Source: Sinorhizobium sp. A49 (GTDB lineage: Bacteria > Pseudomonadota > Alphaproteobacteria > Rhizobiales > Rhizobiaceae). Taken from it: DNA of 64,000 nucleotides. A program made the translations under genes and the position numbers. The notes beneath the pieces were generated by a model. That model did not search any database. It had not been told where the DNA came from and worked only from the letters and a program-made list of their open reading frames with translations. This document shows, piece after piece, positions 54,989-64,000 of the stretch. The stretch spans positions 1 through 64,000 of the forward strand of contig NZ_MUNW01000049.1 in assembly GCF_002002725.1 (NCBI RefSeq), read 5' to 3'. Every line of letters begins with the position of its first letter. Position 1 is the stretch's first letter.

Positions 54989-55234
54989 ATGACCAAGATA
55001 GCCGTACCGCTGGTCAGCCACGGACATCCGGATCGGGAGCCGGATTGCGAATGCGCGGTCGAAGACGCCTTCCTGGATTTGGTCGAGCGTGCGGAGGCAG
55101 CCGGGTGGACGTCGGACGAGGTGGCGGATTGTCTCGTCAACCTGTCGCACAAGCATCGCACGACACTCAACGAGGACATTCACATGCTCGAAGAGATCAC
55201 GTCCTCACTGCTGATCTCAAGAAAGCTCCACTAA
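54989..55234 (+). CDS. Small acidic hypothetical protein (81 aa)
   Basis: MTKIAVPLVSHGHPDREPDCE opens a soluble, acidic protein with the helix-rich section AFLDLVERAEAAGWTSDEVADCLVNLSHKH. GGGAGGATC precedes the ATG with good spacing. The central TSDEVADCLVNLS segment suggests a compact helical fold. No family was recognised. Confidence 0.7.
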   Translation: MTKIAVPLVSHGHPDREPDCECAVEDAFLDLVERAEAAGWTSDEVADCLVNLSHKHRTTLNEDIHMLEEITSSLLISRKLH

Positions 55235-55458
55235 AGTATCCCGCTTTCAAGTGGCTTCGCTGAACGCGGATAAGATGCAATGGCATCAAAATGCAAGCGT
55301 CCGTCGTGCGTTTCTCTGAACGCACGGCGCTCTATGCTCCGCTGTCGTCTTGAACCGGCTGACATCTCGCTCCTGGACATAGATACCGTGTCCGGCTCGC
55401 CGACACCGCAATGCGTCGTCGTCGGCCTTCGTTTTCCCGCCGTCAAGCATCCAGGGCT

Positions 55459-55902
55459 TCAGGCCGGCACGAACTTTCCATCGTATCGCACGCGAAAGTT
55501 CCGGCGCTGTGCGTCCTCCTGGAAGCAAAGGAACACCAGTTCGAGATCGTTCGCGCTGCTGCGCCGCCCGAGCAGGCTGAGCGTGATCACGATCACGCCG
55601 CCATAGGCACGCGTCAGATCTATTGCGGCCCGGCGAATTTCATTGGTGCCCGCGTCGTCTCTATCTTCCCGCCGTTCGTATACCTGAAAGAAGCGTGCCG
55701 TCTCCCAGGCTGATCGCAATGCCTCGGTTATCTGGTCCTTGAACTCGTCCGCCGACCTGCCCTTGCTCCAAGAAATGGTCTGCTCGGTGTGATCGCTAAA
55801 GATGTCGAGATAGCCGTCATAGTCGTCCGGATCGGAAAAACACCGCTCTATCATCCCGAACGCCACGTCATCGGAAATCGCTGCCTTGAAGAATATCGTC
55901 AT
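55459..55902 (-). CDS. Hypothetical protein (147 aa)
   Basis: A soluble protein starting MTIFFKAAISDDVAFGMIERC. It is rich in Asp/Arg in the middle, with a hydrophobic strand GGVIVITLSLLG and FQEDAQRRNFRVRYDGKFVPA at the end. Codon use agrees with its neighbours and an AGGG lies upstream of the start. No family was recognised; it stands alone between plus-strand genes. Confidence 0.6.
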   Translation of the reverse strand: MTIFFKAAISDDVAFGMIERCFSDPDDYDGYLDIFSDHTEQTISWSKGRSADEFKDQITEALRSAWETARFFQVYERREDRDDAGTNEIRRAAIDLTRAYGGVIVITLSLLGRRSSANDLELVFLCFQEDAQRRNFRVRYDGKFVPA

Positions 55903-56390
55903 CGAATCGCAAACCCTGCCTTGAGGGCCTATGTTGTCAAAGCGTCGGCGACGTATCTAGCCCCTTGCGCGTCTGATCGATCGCGCGGCGGGAATTATCC
56001 TGCTACCGCACCGGCACGGACGCTGAAGGCGCACCGCTGATGGACAGCTTTTTGAGATGTCAGGGCCGCGTCCGGTCGTAAGGCCGCGCGCCGAACAGAC
56101 CGATCGGACCGCGTTTACGCACCGACTACGCTTATATGAGTATTGCCTCATATTGATCGGCCGTGCTATTTTCGATTTCATTCCAGATCGATGCAATCCG
56201 CATTTTCGTTTCGCCGTCTGATGCACGATTTCAACAGTCGTGCGGGATGGGCCATTCGTTTCGGTACGCACATTTACGGCATGGCGTTTCTTCAATCCGG
56301 CGCAGCACCGGGGATGTAGGACAAGGGCGGGGACGCGATTGTTCCGCTCTGGAACTCCGGTGCAAGACAGTCGAGGGGAGGTGCACTTCC
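55903..56390. other. Intergenic region with a small AT-rich dyad
   Basis: 488 bases without a supported gene. ATATGAG (56134-56140) and CTCATAT (56147-56153) form an inverted repeat with a 6-base spacer in an AT-rich patch, a plausible promoter or operator for the gene at 56391. The plus frame is open from 56163, but this part is not protein-like. Confidence 0.4.
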
Positions 56391-57302
56391 TTGCGCGGCA
56401 CGGCATTTTCACGCGAAGTGCTTCGGTGGTCAGTGGCTATTGCCTGTCTTGCGATGGCAACGGTCGCGTCGACCGGGGCGGCTCGGGCATCGCAGCCTGA
56501 CGGTGCCGAAATGCAATTTCTCGTCGTTCGCAGCGGCCAGCCCGGCTGCGAGCCGACCTGTGCCGAGTGGATATCGGCAGAGGGCACGATCGTTGACGAA
56601 AGCCCGGCCCTGTTCAAGAAACTGCTCAAGTCGATCGGCAATCGTCGCCTGCCGATCGTCGTGACGTCGCCGGGCGGCGACGTCGACGCGGCGCTTGCAA
56701 TCGGCAGAATGATCCGGGCGCGGCAGATCGAGGTGGCGGTGGGCAAGACCCAGCTCATCGACTGCCAGCCAGAGCAGGAGGATTGCATTGACAGCGACCG
56801 TCAGGGCGCGCGCCGGATCGGCATCGCCCATTCCGGTGAAGCCTATTGCAACTCATCCTGCCCGCTGATGCTGGCCGGCGGCACCGGTCGAGTGGTCGGC
56901 GAGTGGGCATATCTGGGCGTCCACCAGATCACCACGACCTACGTCCAGATCGAGACCCTTTATCGGGCCAAATATCGGATCGTGAACGGCAAGAAGACGA
57001 TGACGAGCAAGAAGGTTGTCAGCCGCAGGAACATAGGCGGCTACAAGACCTATGAAATGAGCAAGTCGACCGAGCGCAAGCTCAAGGCCTATCTTGCCGA
57101 GATGGGCGTCGGTGGCGCCGTCGTCGACCTGATGAAGATCACGCCCGCTGCCGACATCCGCAAGATCGAGCCAGTCGCCATGCTGGAGATGAAGCTGACG
57201 ACCAAGCTTGGCGGGGTCGAGCTGCTGACGTCTGCCGAAGCCTGCAGGACGGTGCCGGCGGCTGCCAACTGCCGGGTGTTTACCTCGGTCGATCTGGAGT
57301 AG
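56391..57302 (+). CDS. Periplasmic ClpP/crotonase-like protein (COG3904 type)
   Basis: 303 residues from TTG 56391, with GAGGGGAGG upstream; a GTG at 56418 is an alternative. Signal peptide: REVLRWSVAIACLAMATVAS, cleaved near ARA. The mature part has a ClpP-like pattern: IVVTSPGGDVDAALAIGRMIRAR (oxyanion glycines), EAYCNSSCPLMLAGGTGRVV (candidate serine nucleophile) and LGVHQITT (candidate histidine). It may be a protease or a catalytically dead relative. Two paired cysteines suggest disulfides in the periplasm. The substrate is unknown. Confidence 0.75.
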   Translation: MRGTAFSREVLRWSVAIACLAMATVASTGAARASQPDGAEMQFLVVRSGQPGCEPTCAEWISAEGTIVDESPALFKKLLKSIGNRRLPIVVTSPGGDVDAALAIGRMIRARQIEVAVGKTQLIDCQPEQEDCIDSDRQGARRIGIAHSGEAYCNSSCPLMLAGGTGRVVGEWAYLGVHQITTTYVQIETLYRAKYRIVNGKKTMTSKKVVSRRNIGGYKTYEMSKSTERKLKAYLAEMGVGGAVVDLMKITPAADIRKIEPVAMLEMKLTTKLGGVELLTSAEACRTVPAAANCRVFTSVDLE

Positions 57303-57344
57303 AGGTCGGCTTTGATCTCGATGGGCGCGGATGCGAACCTGCCT

Positions 57345-58817
57345 TCACCGCGTTCTATTTCGCAGCCCATCGTCAATCGACGCGGAGCGGACGGTCAAAG
57401 CGCGAGCCGCAACAGCAATGACGATTGCCAGGAGAATGAGGCCCGCCGTGACCGCAAATGTGACACGCATGGCTGTCGCGGCGGCCTCGGGCGGTGCCGT
57501 GGAGATGTCGGAGGCCGCCGATGCCAGGGAGAAAACCGCACCCATGACCGAGGCGCCGGTGACGAGCCCCAGGTTGCGCGACAGGTTGAGCATGCCTGAA
57601 ATGACGCCGCGGCGATCCGGTGGCACGTCTGCCATGACGGCCGTGTTGTTGGCCGCCTGGAACAAGGCGTAACCGGCGGTAACGATGACGATGGGTGCAA
57701 GATAGCCTGGGATGCCGAGCGTTGCCGGCAGAATGGACAATCCGACGGCGCCGGTCGCGATTGCCGTCAGTCCGGCCAGTATTACCGGTCGTGCGCCAAA
57801 GCGATCGACGAAGCGGCCCGCCGGAACGCCGCTGATGGCCGCCACGACCGGGCCAACCGACATGACCAGCCCGATCACGGCCGCACCGAGCCCCAGAGCG
57901 CGCGTGAGATAAAAGGGGCCGACAACCAAAGTCGTCATCATCACCGTCGAGACCAGCCCATTGGTGATCAGGTTCGCGCTCAAGGCCGGATCTCGAAATG
58001 TTGTCAGGCGTATCAATGGGGAGGCGACCTTTGTCTCGACCATTGCAAAAGCCCCGACGCCCAGGGCCGCCGCCAAGAGAAGTACGACATTGAGCGGGCC
58101 GAAATGCCCACGTCCGATGGTCATGGCAAGCGCGTAGGCGACCAGCGTCGATGCCAACACCAGGGTACCGAAAACATCGAAGCGGGCGTCGGCGCGCGTC
58201 GCGGCTTTGCGGTCGGCAGGCAGATGGCGATGCGCGAGAACATATGTGAGGATTCCGAGCGGCACATTGACGAGGAAAAGTGCGCTCCAGCCGAAGCCGG
58301 CAATCAACGCACCGCCGAGGGGCGGCCCGAGTGCGGTGCCGATGGCCGACATCGTTCCGAGCAATCCCATGGCGCTGCCGGTCCGTGCCTTTGGCACGGT
58401 CTCGGCGACGAAGGCCATGGTGAGTGCCATCATGACCGCCGCGCCGAGCCCCTGGGCCGCGCGGGCGGCAACCAGCAACCAAAGCGTCGGAGCAAGGCCG
58501 CTCAAGCCCGATGCCAGCGTGAAGACCGCGATACCACCGAGCAGCAGCCGGCGGCGCCCGACAATGTCGCCAAGCCGGCCGACGCCGACGATCAGTGCGG
58601 TGATGGCGAGCAGATAGGCAAGGACCACCCATTGCACGTCCTGGAACGGCGCCTCGAAAACACGAGCGAGTGTCGGCAGGCCGACATTGGCGATGCTGGT
58701 GCCGAGTGCGGACAACAACATGGTGAGCGAGAGGCCGGCGAGCGACCACCGGACGGAACGCGTCAGTTCGCTGCATTCGGCGGCTGGCTCTGTGGGTGCT
58801 GCAATCCTTCGCTTCAA
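57345..58817 (-). CDS. MFS exporter, DHA2 (EmrB/QacA) family
   Basis: 490 residues with about 14 hydrophobic segments, starting at TTG 58817 with AGGAAG 8 bases upstream. Motif A GRLGDIVGRRRLLLGG, antiporter motif C GTALGPPLGGALIAGFGW, and the MFS motif GRFVDRFGARPVI in the second half. It probably expels toxic organic compounds in exchange for protons. It is divergent from a LysR gene, which probably controls it; the ligand is unknown. Confidence 0.87.
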   Translation of the reverse strand: MKRRIAAPTEPAAECSELTRSVRWSLAGLSLTMLLSALGTSIANVGLPTLARVFEAPFQDVQWVVLAYLLAITALIVGVGRLGDIVGRRRLLLGGIAVFTLASGLSGLAPTLWLLVAARAAQGLGAAVMMALTMAFVAETVPKARTGSAMGLLGTMSAIGTALGPPLGGALIAGFGWSALFLVNVPLGILTYVLAHRHLPADRKAATRADARFDVFGTLVLASTLVAYALAMTIGRGHFGPLNVVLLLAAALGVGAFAMVETKVASPLIRLTTFRDPALSANLITNGLVSTVMMTTLVVGPFYLTRALGLGAAVIGLVMSVGPVVAAISGVPAGRFVDRFGARPVILAGLTAIATGAVGLSILPATLGIPGYLAPIVIVTAGYALFQAANNTAVMADVPPDRRGVISGMLNLSRNLGLVTGASVMGAVFSLASAASDISTAPPEAAATAMRVTFAVTAGLILLAIVIAVAARALTVRSASIDDGLRNRTR

Positions 58818-58960
58818 GACACACTTCCTTTCCTTGGCAATCTCCGAAATGGAGCTGCCGGAAGCCTAGGTCTTTACGTGACATGGCGGAACGCGCACGG
58901 TTTGCACTTTATTCATGCATTAGACGCCACATCCCAATGACACTGCGCTATACTGAGCGG

Positions 58961-59899
58961 ATGTCGAAACCCGATCTCAATCTGCTGGTCCAACTTGACG
59001 TTCTGCTCGCGGAGGGCAGCGTCGCGCGTGCGGCCGAACGGTTGCGGCTCAGCCCTTCGGCCATGAGCCGGGCGCTGGCGCGGCTGAGAGAGGTGACAGG
59101 AGACCCGCTTCTGGTGCGGGCGGGACGCGGGCTTGTTCCGACGCCGCGGGCGCTGGAACTGCGCGAGCGCGTCAGCCAACTCGTCGATGACGCCGAGGCG
59201 GTTCTGCGCCCGACGGATATGCTGGAGCTCAAACAGCTTGTGCGGACCTTCACATTGCGCACGAGCGAGGGGTTCGTGGAGAACTTCGGCCCAGACCTTC
59301 TCCGACGCATCTCCGCTGAAGCACCAGGTGTCCGCCTGCGCTTCCTGCCAAAGCCGAACAAGGAGAGCACCGCGCTGCGCGACGGCAGCGTCGATCTGGA
59401 AACAGGCGTGGTCGGGCTTTCGACCGGCCCCGAGGTGCGCACGCAGGCCTTGCTCCGCGACCGCTTCATCGGTGTCGTCCGCAAAGAGCACCCCTTGAGC
59501 AAAGGCCCGATGACAGCGGCCAGTTATGCCGGCGGGCGGCATGTGCTCGTCTCCCGGCGGGGCCTTGAGCGGGGCCTGATCGACGACGCCCTGGAAAAGC
59601 TCGGGCTCGCGCGGCTGATCGTCACCACGGTTGGGGGCTTCTCTGCGGCGTTGGCACTGGCGCGCGGATCGGACCTGATCGCCAGCGTGCCTGAGCGGCA
59701 TACCGGAAATCTGCGCGCCGGCATGCATAGTTTTGCACTGCCGGTCCCGGTGCCCGAGGTTACGGTTTCGATGCTCTGGCACCCGCGACTCGATGCCGAT
59801 CCGGCCCATCGTTGGCTGCGCGGCTGCGTGCGCGAGGTCTGCCTGGCACAGCTTGCCGACCCGCGAACAGGCAACTTGCTCGGGGACGACGCGACGTAG
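58961..59899 (+). CDS. LysR family regulator
   Basis: 312 residues from ATG 58961 (MSKPDLNLLVQLDVLLAEGSVARAAERL); an in-frame ATG at 58937 could add eight residues. The helix-turn-helix is AAERLRLSPSAMSRALARLREVTGDPLLVR, followed by the substrate domain with DLETGVVGLSTGPEVRTQALL and RDRFIGVVRKEHPL. It is divergent from the exporter gene, with 143 bases between. It is most likely the exporter's regulator. Confidence 0.88.
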   Translation: MSKPDLNLLVQLDVLLAEGSVARAAERLRLSPSAMSRALARLREVTGDPLLVRAGRGLVPTPRALELRERVSQLVDDAEAVLRPTDMLELKQLVRTFTLRTSEGFVENFGPDLLRRISAEAPGVRLRFLPKPNKESTALRDGSVDLETGVVGLSTGPEVRTQALLRDRFIGVVRKEHPLSKGPMTAASYAGGRHVLVSRRGLERGLIDDALEKLGLARLIVTTVGGFSAALALARGSDLIASVPERHTGNLRAGMHSFALPVPVPEVTVSMLWHPRLDADPAHRWLRGCVREVCLAQLADPRTGNLLGDDAT

Positions 59900-60061
59900 C
59901 AGGAGTGACAAAGGCTTCCAGGCAGCCGATAGGCAAGCCCTGCCGGCCCAAACAGGGCAAGCCGTTAATCGACCTTTGGCATTGCAAAGCCAGGTGATGA
60001 GACAACATATACCGCTGCTACACGTCCCGATTGCTTCACTGATATTGCCGCTGGAGAGTTC

Positions 60062-62131
60062 ATGACCAAGCCCGTTTCCCCAAATCTTTCGACGATTGGC
60101 GACGATACGTTTCTTTGGCTCGAGGACAGGACGTCCGGTGCTTCGCTCGACTGGGTGCATCGCCAGAACGGGCTGACGAAGGACAGGCTGCAGGGCGACC
60201 CTTCCTACCGGCCGCTGTACGAAACGGCGCTGGAACTGATGACGGCAGAAGACAACATCGCGGTCGGCTATGAACTGCGCGGCCATGTCTATAACTTCTG
60301 GCAGGACAAGGCGAATGTCCTCGGCCTCTGGCGCCGCACCACCGTCGCCTCCTACAAGACCGACGCGCCGGATTGGCAAACGATCATCGACTTCGACGCG
60401 CTTTCGGCGAAGGAGGGCGTCAAATGGGTGTTCAGCGGCGCGCGCCGTCTCTATCCGGATTTCAACCGTTGCCTCCTGAACCTGTCACCGGATGGCGGCG
60501 ATGCCAGTGAAATGCGCGAGTTCGACATCGAAACCGGGACCTTTGTCGAGGGCGGATTTCAGGCGCCGGTTTCGAAATCGAATTTCAGCTGGTTGGATAT
60601 CGATACAGTCATCGTTGCGGCCGCCTTCGAGGCGGACGAGAGGACGCAATCCGGCTATCCTCGCGTCGTGAAATTGTGGAAACGCGGAACGAGCCTCGCC
60701 GAGGCGGTGCCGATCTTCGAGGGCCAGGTCGAGGATCTTGCTGTCGGCGGGGCACTCGATTTTGACGGCGACGCGCAATACCTGCTGCTGACGCGATCGA
60801 TCGACTTCTATTCCGGCCATCATTTCGTCAGGCTCGCTTCGGGCGAAAACCGGCGGCTGCCACTGCCGGACGATGTCGGCGACATCGCCCTTTTGAAGGG
60901 TCAGATCGTCTTCGGCGTGCGCAGCCCCTGGTCCGCTCCGGGCGGCGCGATATGCCTGCCCGACGGACTTTACGCCTTCGATTTCAAGCGCTGGCTGGAG
61001 AGGGATGACATCGGTGCCATCGAGACGGTGCTGCCGCCGGCAGAGCGCGTTTCGATCGCGCATGTCGCAAGCACGCGCGATCGCCTGTTCGTCAGTCTCA
61101 TGGACAATGTGCGCGGTCGCGTGGTGTTTGCGGAGCGCGGCGAGCACGGGTGGTCGCTCACGCCGGTCGCCTTGCCCGAAAACGGCAATGTCGCCATTAG
61201 CCACATCAATCAGTTCGGCTCCAGCGTCTCGTTCTCCTTCACCGACTTCCTGACGCCGAGCTCGATCATCTGGTCTGACGACGACGGCGCGACGCTGACG
61301 ACGGTCAAGGCGCAGCCGGCGCGCTTCGACGCGTCCGAGCTGGTCTCGGAGCAGTTCGACGCGCGCTCGAAGGACGGCACACTCATTCCCTATTTCGTCG
61401 TGCGGCGTCGCGACCAGCAGGAGCCGGTGCCGGCCTTGCTCTACGGCTATGGCGGTTTCGAAGTCCCGCTTCTGCCCGGTTATGCCGGCGTGCGCGGCAA
61501 GCTCTGGCTCGAAAAGGGCTATGTTTATGTCCAGGCCAATATTCGTGGTGGTGGCGAGTTCGGTCCTCGGTGGCACCAGGCGGCACTCAAGGAGAAGCGA
61601 CAGAACGCGTTCGACGACTTTGCCGCCGTTGCGCAAGATCTGGTGCGGCGCGGGATCTCGACCCCTTCGATGCTCGGCATTCAAGGTGGATCGAATGGCG
61701 GCCTGCTCACCGGCGTTTCCTTGGTCCAGCGGCCCGAGCTTTTCGGCGCTGTCATCATCGAAGTGCCGCTGCTCGACATGCTTCGTTACACGGAATTGCC
61801 GCCGGGCGCGTCCTGGATGGCCGAATATGGCGATCCCACGAAGCCCGAGGAAGCGGCATGGCTGGCAAGCTATTCTCCCTACCAACACGTCGCTGACGAC
61901 GCCGAATATCCACCGGTGCTGCTGACGACGTCGACCGCAGACGACCGGGTGCATCCCGGTCACGCCCGCAAAATGGCGGCGAAGCTGCAGGCTGCCGGCC
62001 ATGCAAATGCGCTCTTCTTCGAGGAGACCGAAGGCGGCCATGGCGGGCGCGGTGACCGCCGGATACAGGCGGCGCAGACGGCGATGAAGTATGTCTTCCT
62101 GGAGCGGGCGCTGAAGGGCGGGACAAAGTGA
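60062..62131 (+). CDS. Prolyl oligopeptidase family serine peptidase (S9A)
   Basis: 689 residues, no signal peptide. The N-terminal beta-propeller starts TFLWLEDRTSGASLDWVHRQN. The C-terminal hydrolase domain has LLYGYGGFEVPLLPGY, the nucleophile Ser in GGSNGGLLTG (residue 544), the acid in TSTADDRVHPGHARKMA and the histidine in ETEGGHGGRGD. The triad is complete, so it should cleave short proline-containing peptides in the cytoplasm. It is monocistronic. Confidence 0.93.
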   Translation: MTKPVSPNLSTIGDDTFLWLEDRTSGASLDWVHRQNGLTKDRLQGDPSYRPLYETALELMTAEDNIAVGYELRGHVYNFWQDKANVLGLWRRTTVASYKTDAPDWQTIIDFDALSAKEGVKWVFSGARRLYPDFNRCLLNLSPDGGDASEMREFDIETGTFVEGGFQAPVSKSNFSWLDIDTVIVAAAFEADERTQSGYPRVVKLWKRGTSLAEAVPIFEGQVEDLAVGGALDFDGDAQYLLLTRSIDFYSGHHFVRLASGENRRLPLPDDVGDIALLKGQIVFGVRSPWSAPGGAICLPDGLYAFDFKRWLERDDIGAIETVLPPAERVSIAHVASTRDRLFVSLMDNVRGRVVFAERGEHGWSLTPVALPENGNVAISHINQFGSSVSFSFTDFLTPSSIIWSDDDGATLTTVKAQPARFDASELVSEQFDARSKDGTLIPYFVVRRRDQQEPVPALLYGYGGFEVPLLPGYAGVRGKLWLEKGYVYVQANIRGGGEFGPRWHQAALKEKRQNAFDDFAAVAQDLVRRGISTPSMLGIQGGSNGGLLTGVSLVQRPELFGAVIIEVPLLDMLRYTELPPGASWMAEYGDPTKPEEAAWLASYSPYQHVADDAEYPPVLLTTSTADDRVHPGHARKMAAKLQAAGHANALFFEETEGGHGGRGDRRIQAAQTAMKYVFLERALKGGTK

Positions 62132-62155
62132 CCGCGCGTCAGCCAATGCCGGCTC

Positions 62156-62833
62156 CTATCCGATGGCCGGGCGCTTCGACGCCCCGCCATGTCGCAGCGC
62201 CTGGTGGCTGATGGCGACGAGATAGGTGGTCAGGAAAAGGATGCCGACGAGCTTAAAGGCCTCTTCGACGAAGGTGGCCCCGCCGACATGGATCGGCGCC
62301 ATATCGGTGGCGAAGGACAGCCCCATCGACAGGACCGAACCGACAAGCAGCAGTCGTGGCGTTATTGCCCGAACGGCGTAGGCGCAGGAGCAGAGTGCAC
62401 CCAGCAGGATCATGTGCGGTAGGAGAACCACTTCTTCCGGGATGCCCATGGTCGCGACGGCCTCATGCAGCATGAGGAAATCGTCGATACCCATCAGAGC
62501 TGCGAAGAGCCCGCCGGCGAGCAATGTTCGCCTGAGAGGCGTGGCCCCCTCGACGAACGTTGCCGCGAAGGCCTGAAGTGCCGCGGTTGCGCCGACGATC
62601 CAGAAGATGATCCCGATGTTGGAGACGATGCCGAAATAGCCGGGGTTGCGGGCGATCGCGTTCGGGTCGCGAACGAGATCGTAGTAATCGATCCCGAACA
62701 CCCGGTCGGCAACCACCAGCGACGCAAGAATGGCGACAGAAACGAGGAGAACGGCGATGATCGTGCCGGCCTCCGAGCGATGCCACCGGCCGGCTGGGGC
62801 CTTCGGCGAATGCGTCTGTGCCTTGGCACTCAT
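62156..62833 (-). CDS. Conserved integral membrane protein (225 aa)
   Basis: 225 residues from ATG 62833, with GAGGACGAG upstream. About six hydrophobic segments: TIIAVLLVSVAILASLVVA at the start, then FGIVSNIGIIFWIVGATAAL and ILLGALCSCAYAVRA. A conserved-looking GIDDFLMLHEAV lies between helices. Histidine and acidic residues in the membrane loops could bind a metal or substrate, but no function was recognised. It is convergent with the peptidase gene. Confidence 0.7.
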   Translation of the reverse strand: MSAKAQTHSPKAPAGRWHRSEAGTIIAVLLVSVAILASLVVADRVFGIDYYDLVRDPNAIARNPGYFGIVSNIGIIFWIVGATAALQAFAATFVEGATPLRRTLLAGGLFAALMGIDDFLMLHEAVATMGIPEEVVLLPHMILLGALCSCAYAVRAITPRLLLVGSVLSMGLSFATDMAPIHVGGATFVEEAFKLVGILFLTTYLVAISHQALRHGGASKRPAIG

Positions 62834-63054
62834 GGCGTCTCGTCCTCGCGTTGTCGTAGCCAATCGGAACTGAACGCCCGCGACCCGGCCCTCTGTTTAT
62901 GACAGTTTTGTGACGGTGCATGGGTTTAGCCATTCGCGCGGTAGGCGCGCCGGGCATTGCGGGAGGCTGCGCGAAAAAAATCAAGGGCGATGTCGGCGCG
63001 TGCGGCGTTCGCTCGTCTTACTGTCAGAACGCATGAAACCGTGAGGAAAGAGAT

Positions 63055-63918
63055 ATGTTTCGGACTGCCCTTATCGCCGCAACCTTCTTCATTGCAGGGC
63101 CCGCGCTTGCCGACAGCCAGCCGGTCGGCAAACGCGTCGAAGTCAACGGCATGACGATGTATTACGAAGTGTCCGGCGAAGGCGAGCCGCTGGTCGTGCT
63201 GCACGGTGCCTATATGAACATTCCGTCGATGGGCGCGATCATTCCCAAGCTCGCCGAGACCAACAAGGTCTATGCGATCGAGTTCCAGGGGCATGGGCGC
63301 ACGACCGACATCGATCGGCCGATCACCTATCCAAATCTCGCGGACGACGTGGCTGCCTTCATGGACGCCGTCGGCGTCAAGAAGGCGGACGTCTTCGGCT
63401 ATTCCATGGGGGCGGCTGCCGGACTGCAACTCGCCATCCGCCACCCCGACAAGGTCAACAAGCTGGCGGCAGCTTCTGTCGGCTACGACGCCGAGGGCTG
63501 GCAACCAGAGTTCAAGGCATTCATCCCGCAGATGACTGTCGAAATGTTCGCCGGCATGCCGTTTGCCGAGGACTATCGCAAGCTTGCAGCCAACCCGGAT
63601 GGTTTCCCGGCGCTCGTCGCCAAGCTGATCGCGCTCGAGAAGGAGCCGATGGCCTGGGAAAAGGATGTCAAGGCGATGAAGACTCCGGTGCTGGTGATTG
63701 CCGGCGATGCCGATGTCGCGACGCTTGAGCATACGGTCGCGATGTTCCGGTTGCTTGGGGGCGGCGGCATGGGAGACATGGGCAAGCCGCTTCCCGCCTC
63801 CCGCCTCGCCATCCTGCCGGCAACCTCGCACACGGCCGTCATCAACCAGCCGGAGTTGCTCGAGGCCCTGATCGTCCCTTTCTTCAAGGGCGAGACGCCG
63901 AAGGGCCTGTTCCAATAG
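63055..63918 (+). CDS. Secreted alpha/beta hydrolase
   Basis: 287 residues with a signal peptide MFRTALIAATFFIAGPALA. The hydrolase begins VNGMTMYYEVSGEGEPLVVLHG. The nucleophile elbow is FGYSMGAAAGLQLA, the acid is probably in VIAGDADVATLEHT and the histidine in LPATSHTAVINQPE. It is periplasmic. It resembles the general esterase/peroxidase-like group; the substrate cannot be told. The last 82 bases of the window after the stop hold no feature that I can support. Confidence 0.82.
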   Translation: MFRTALIAATFFIAGPALADSQPVGKRVEVNGMTMYYEVSGEGEPLVVLHGAYMNIPSMGAIIPKLAETNKVYAIEFQGHGRTTDIDRPITYPNLADDVAAFMDAVGVKKADVFGYSMGAAAGLQLAIRHPDKVNKLAAASVGYDAEGWQPEFKAFIPQMTVEMFAGMPFAEDYRKLAANPDGFPALVAKLIALEKEPMAWEKDVKAMKTPVLVIAGDADVATLEHTVAMFRLLGGGGMGDMGKPLPASRLAILPATSHTAVINQPELLEALIVPFFKGETPKGLFQ

Positions 63919-64000
63919 CAATTGCCGGTGCGCCTTGGCTTGTAAAGCGAGGCGCACCCGTCATGTGCCTAGTGCCGACCGCAGCCAGGGTGCGGCCTGT

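Overview
The window looks like a stretch of a Rhizobiaceae replicon, most likely Ensifer/Sinorhizobium. The clues are high GC with rhizobial codon use, the C-rich/G-rich intergenic palindromes, and gene sets that I recall from Sinorhizobium: taurine catabolism (tauR/tauABC/tauXY/xsc/pta), hydroxyproline catabolism (hyp), a TauR-type MocR regulator and many small GntR/AraC regulators. The genus is inferred from gene content, not from an alignment. No rRNA, tRNA, CRISPR array, insertion sequence or phage gene was seen. Many genes use GTG or TTG starts and ATGA/GTGA overlaps.

Layout. 1-6.9 kb: an oxidoreductase, a lipoprotein hydrolase, two small proteins, an LrgA/LrgB pair and an NCS2 purine permease. 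7.0-17.3 kb: a complete taurine route. TauABC imports taurine, TauXY deaminates it to sulfoacetaldehyde, Xsc makes acetyl phosphate and sulfite, Pta makes acetyl-CoA and a YeiH-type protein may export the sulfur oxyanion. TauR is divergent. Perfect hairpins sit after tauA, tauC and xsc. 17.4-23.1 kb: a GntR regulator divergent from an M20 amidohydrolase plus polar amino acid ABC transporter; the first permease carries a frameshift. 23.2-30.2 kb: a ferric-hydroxamate (Fhu) uptake locus, with fhuD-fhuA divergent from araC-fhuC-fhuB. 31.1-42.9 kb: a hydroxyproline regulon with trans-4-hydroxyproline epimerase, D-amino acid oxidase, pyrroline-hydroxycarboxylate deaminase and ketoglutarate semialdehyde dehydrogenase. 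It also holds a cis-3-hydroxyproline branch (aconitase X plus pyrroline-2-carboxylate reductase), an ABC transporter and HypR.

44.8-54.8 kb: YceH and a 53-residue four-cysteine protein, followed by the most striking locus, a five-gene operon (46.1-53.1 kb) that matches the petrobactin pathway asbABCDEF of Bacillus anthracis in content and order. Here the aryl carrier protein AsbD and the condensing protein AsbE are fused into one chain. It encodes 3-dehydroshikimate dehydratase, the aryl-AMP ligase and two NIS synthetases, so it predicts a 3,4-dihydroxybenzoyl-spermidine-citrate siderophore. No receptor or exporter lies next to it. The only siderophore uptake locus in the window is the Fhu locus about 20 kb away, and a 13-base identical sequence lies just upstream of both fhuA and asbA. 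Two hexanucleotide microsatellites lie upstream of asbA.

54.5-64 kb: DUF1127, small hypotheticals, a ClpP-like periplasmic protein, a DHA2 drug exporter with divergent LysR, a prolyl oligopeptidase, a membrane protein and an alpha/beta hydrolase.

Limits: all family calls are by eye from motifs and remembered sequences; no search or alignment was run.
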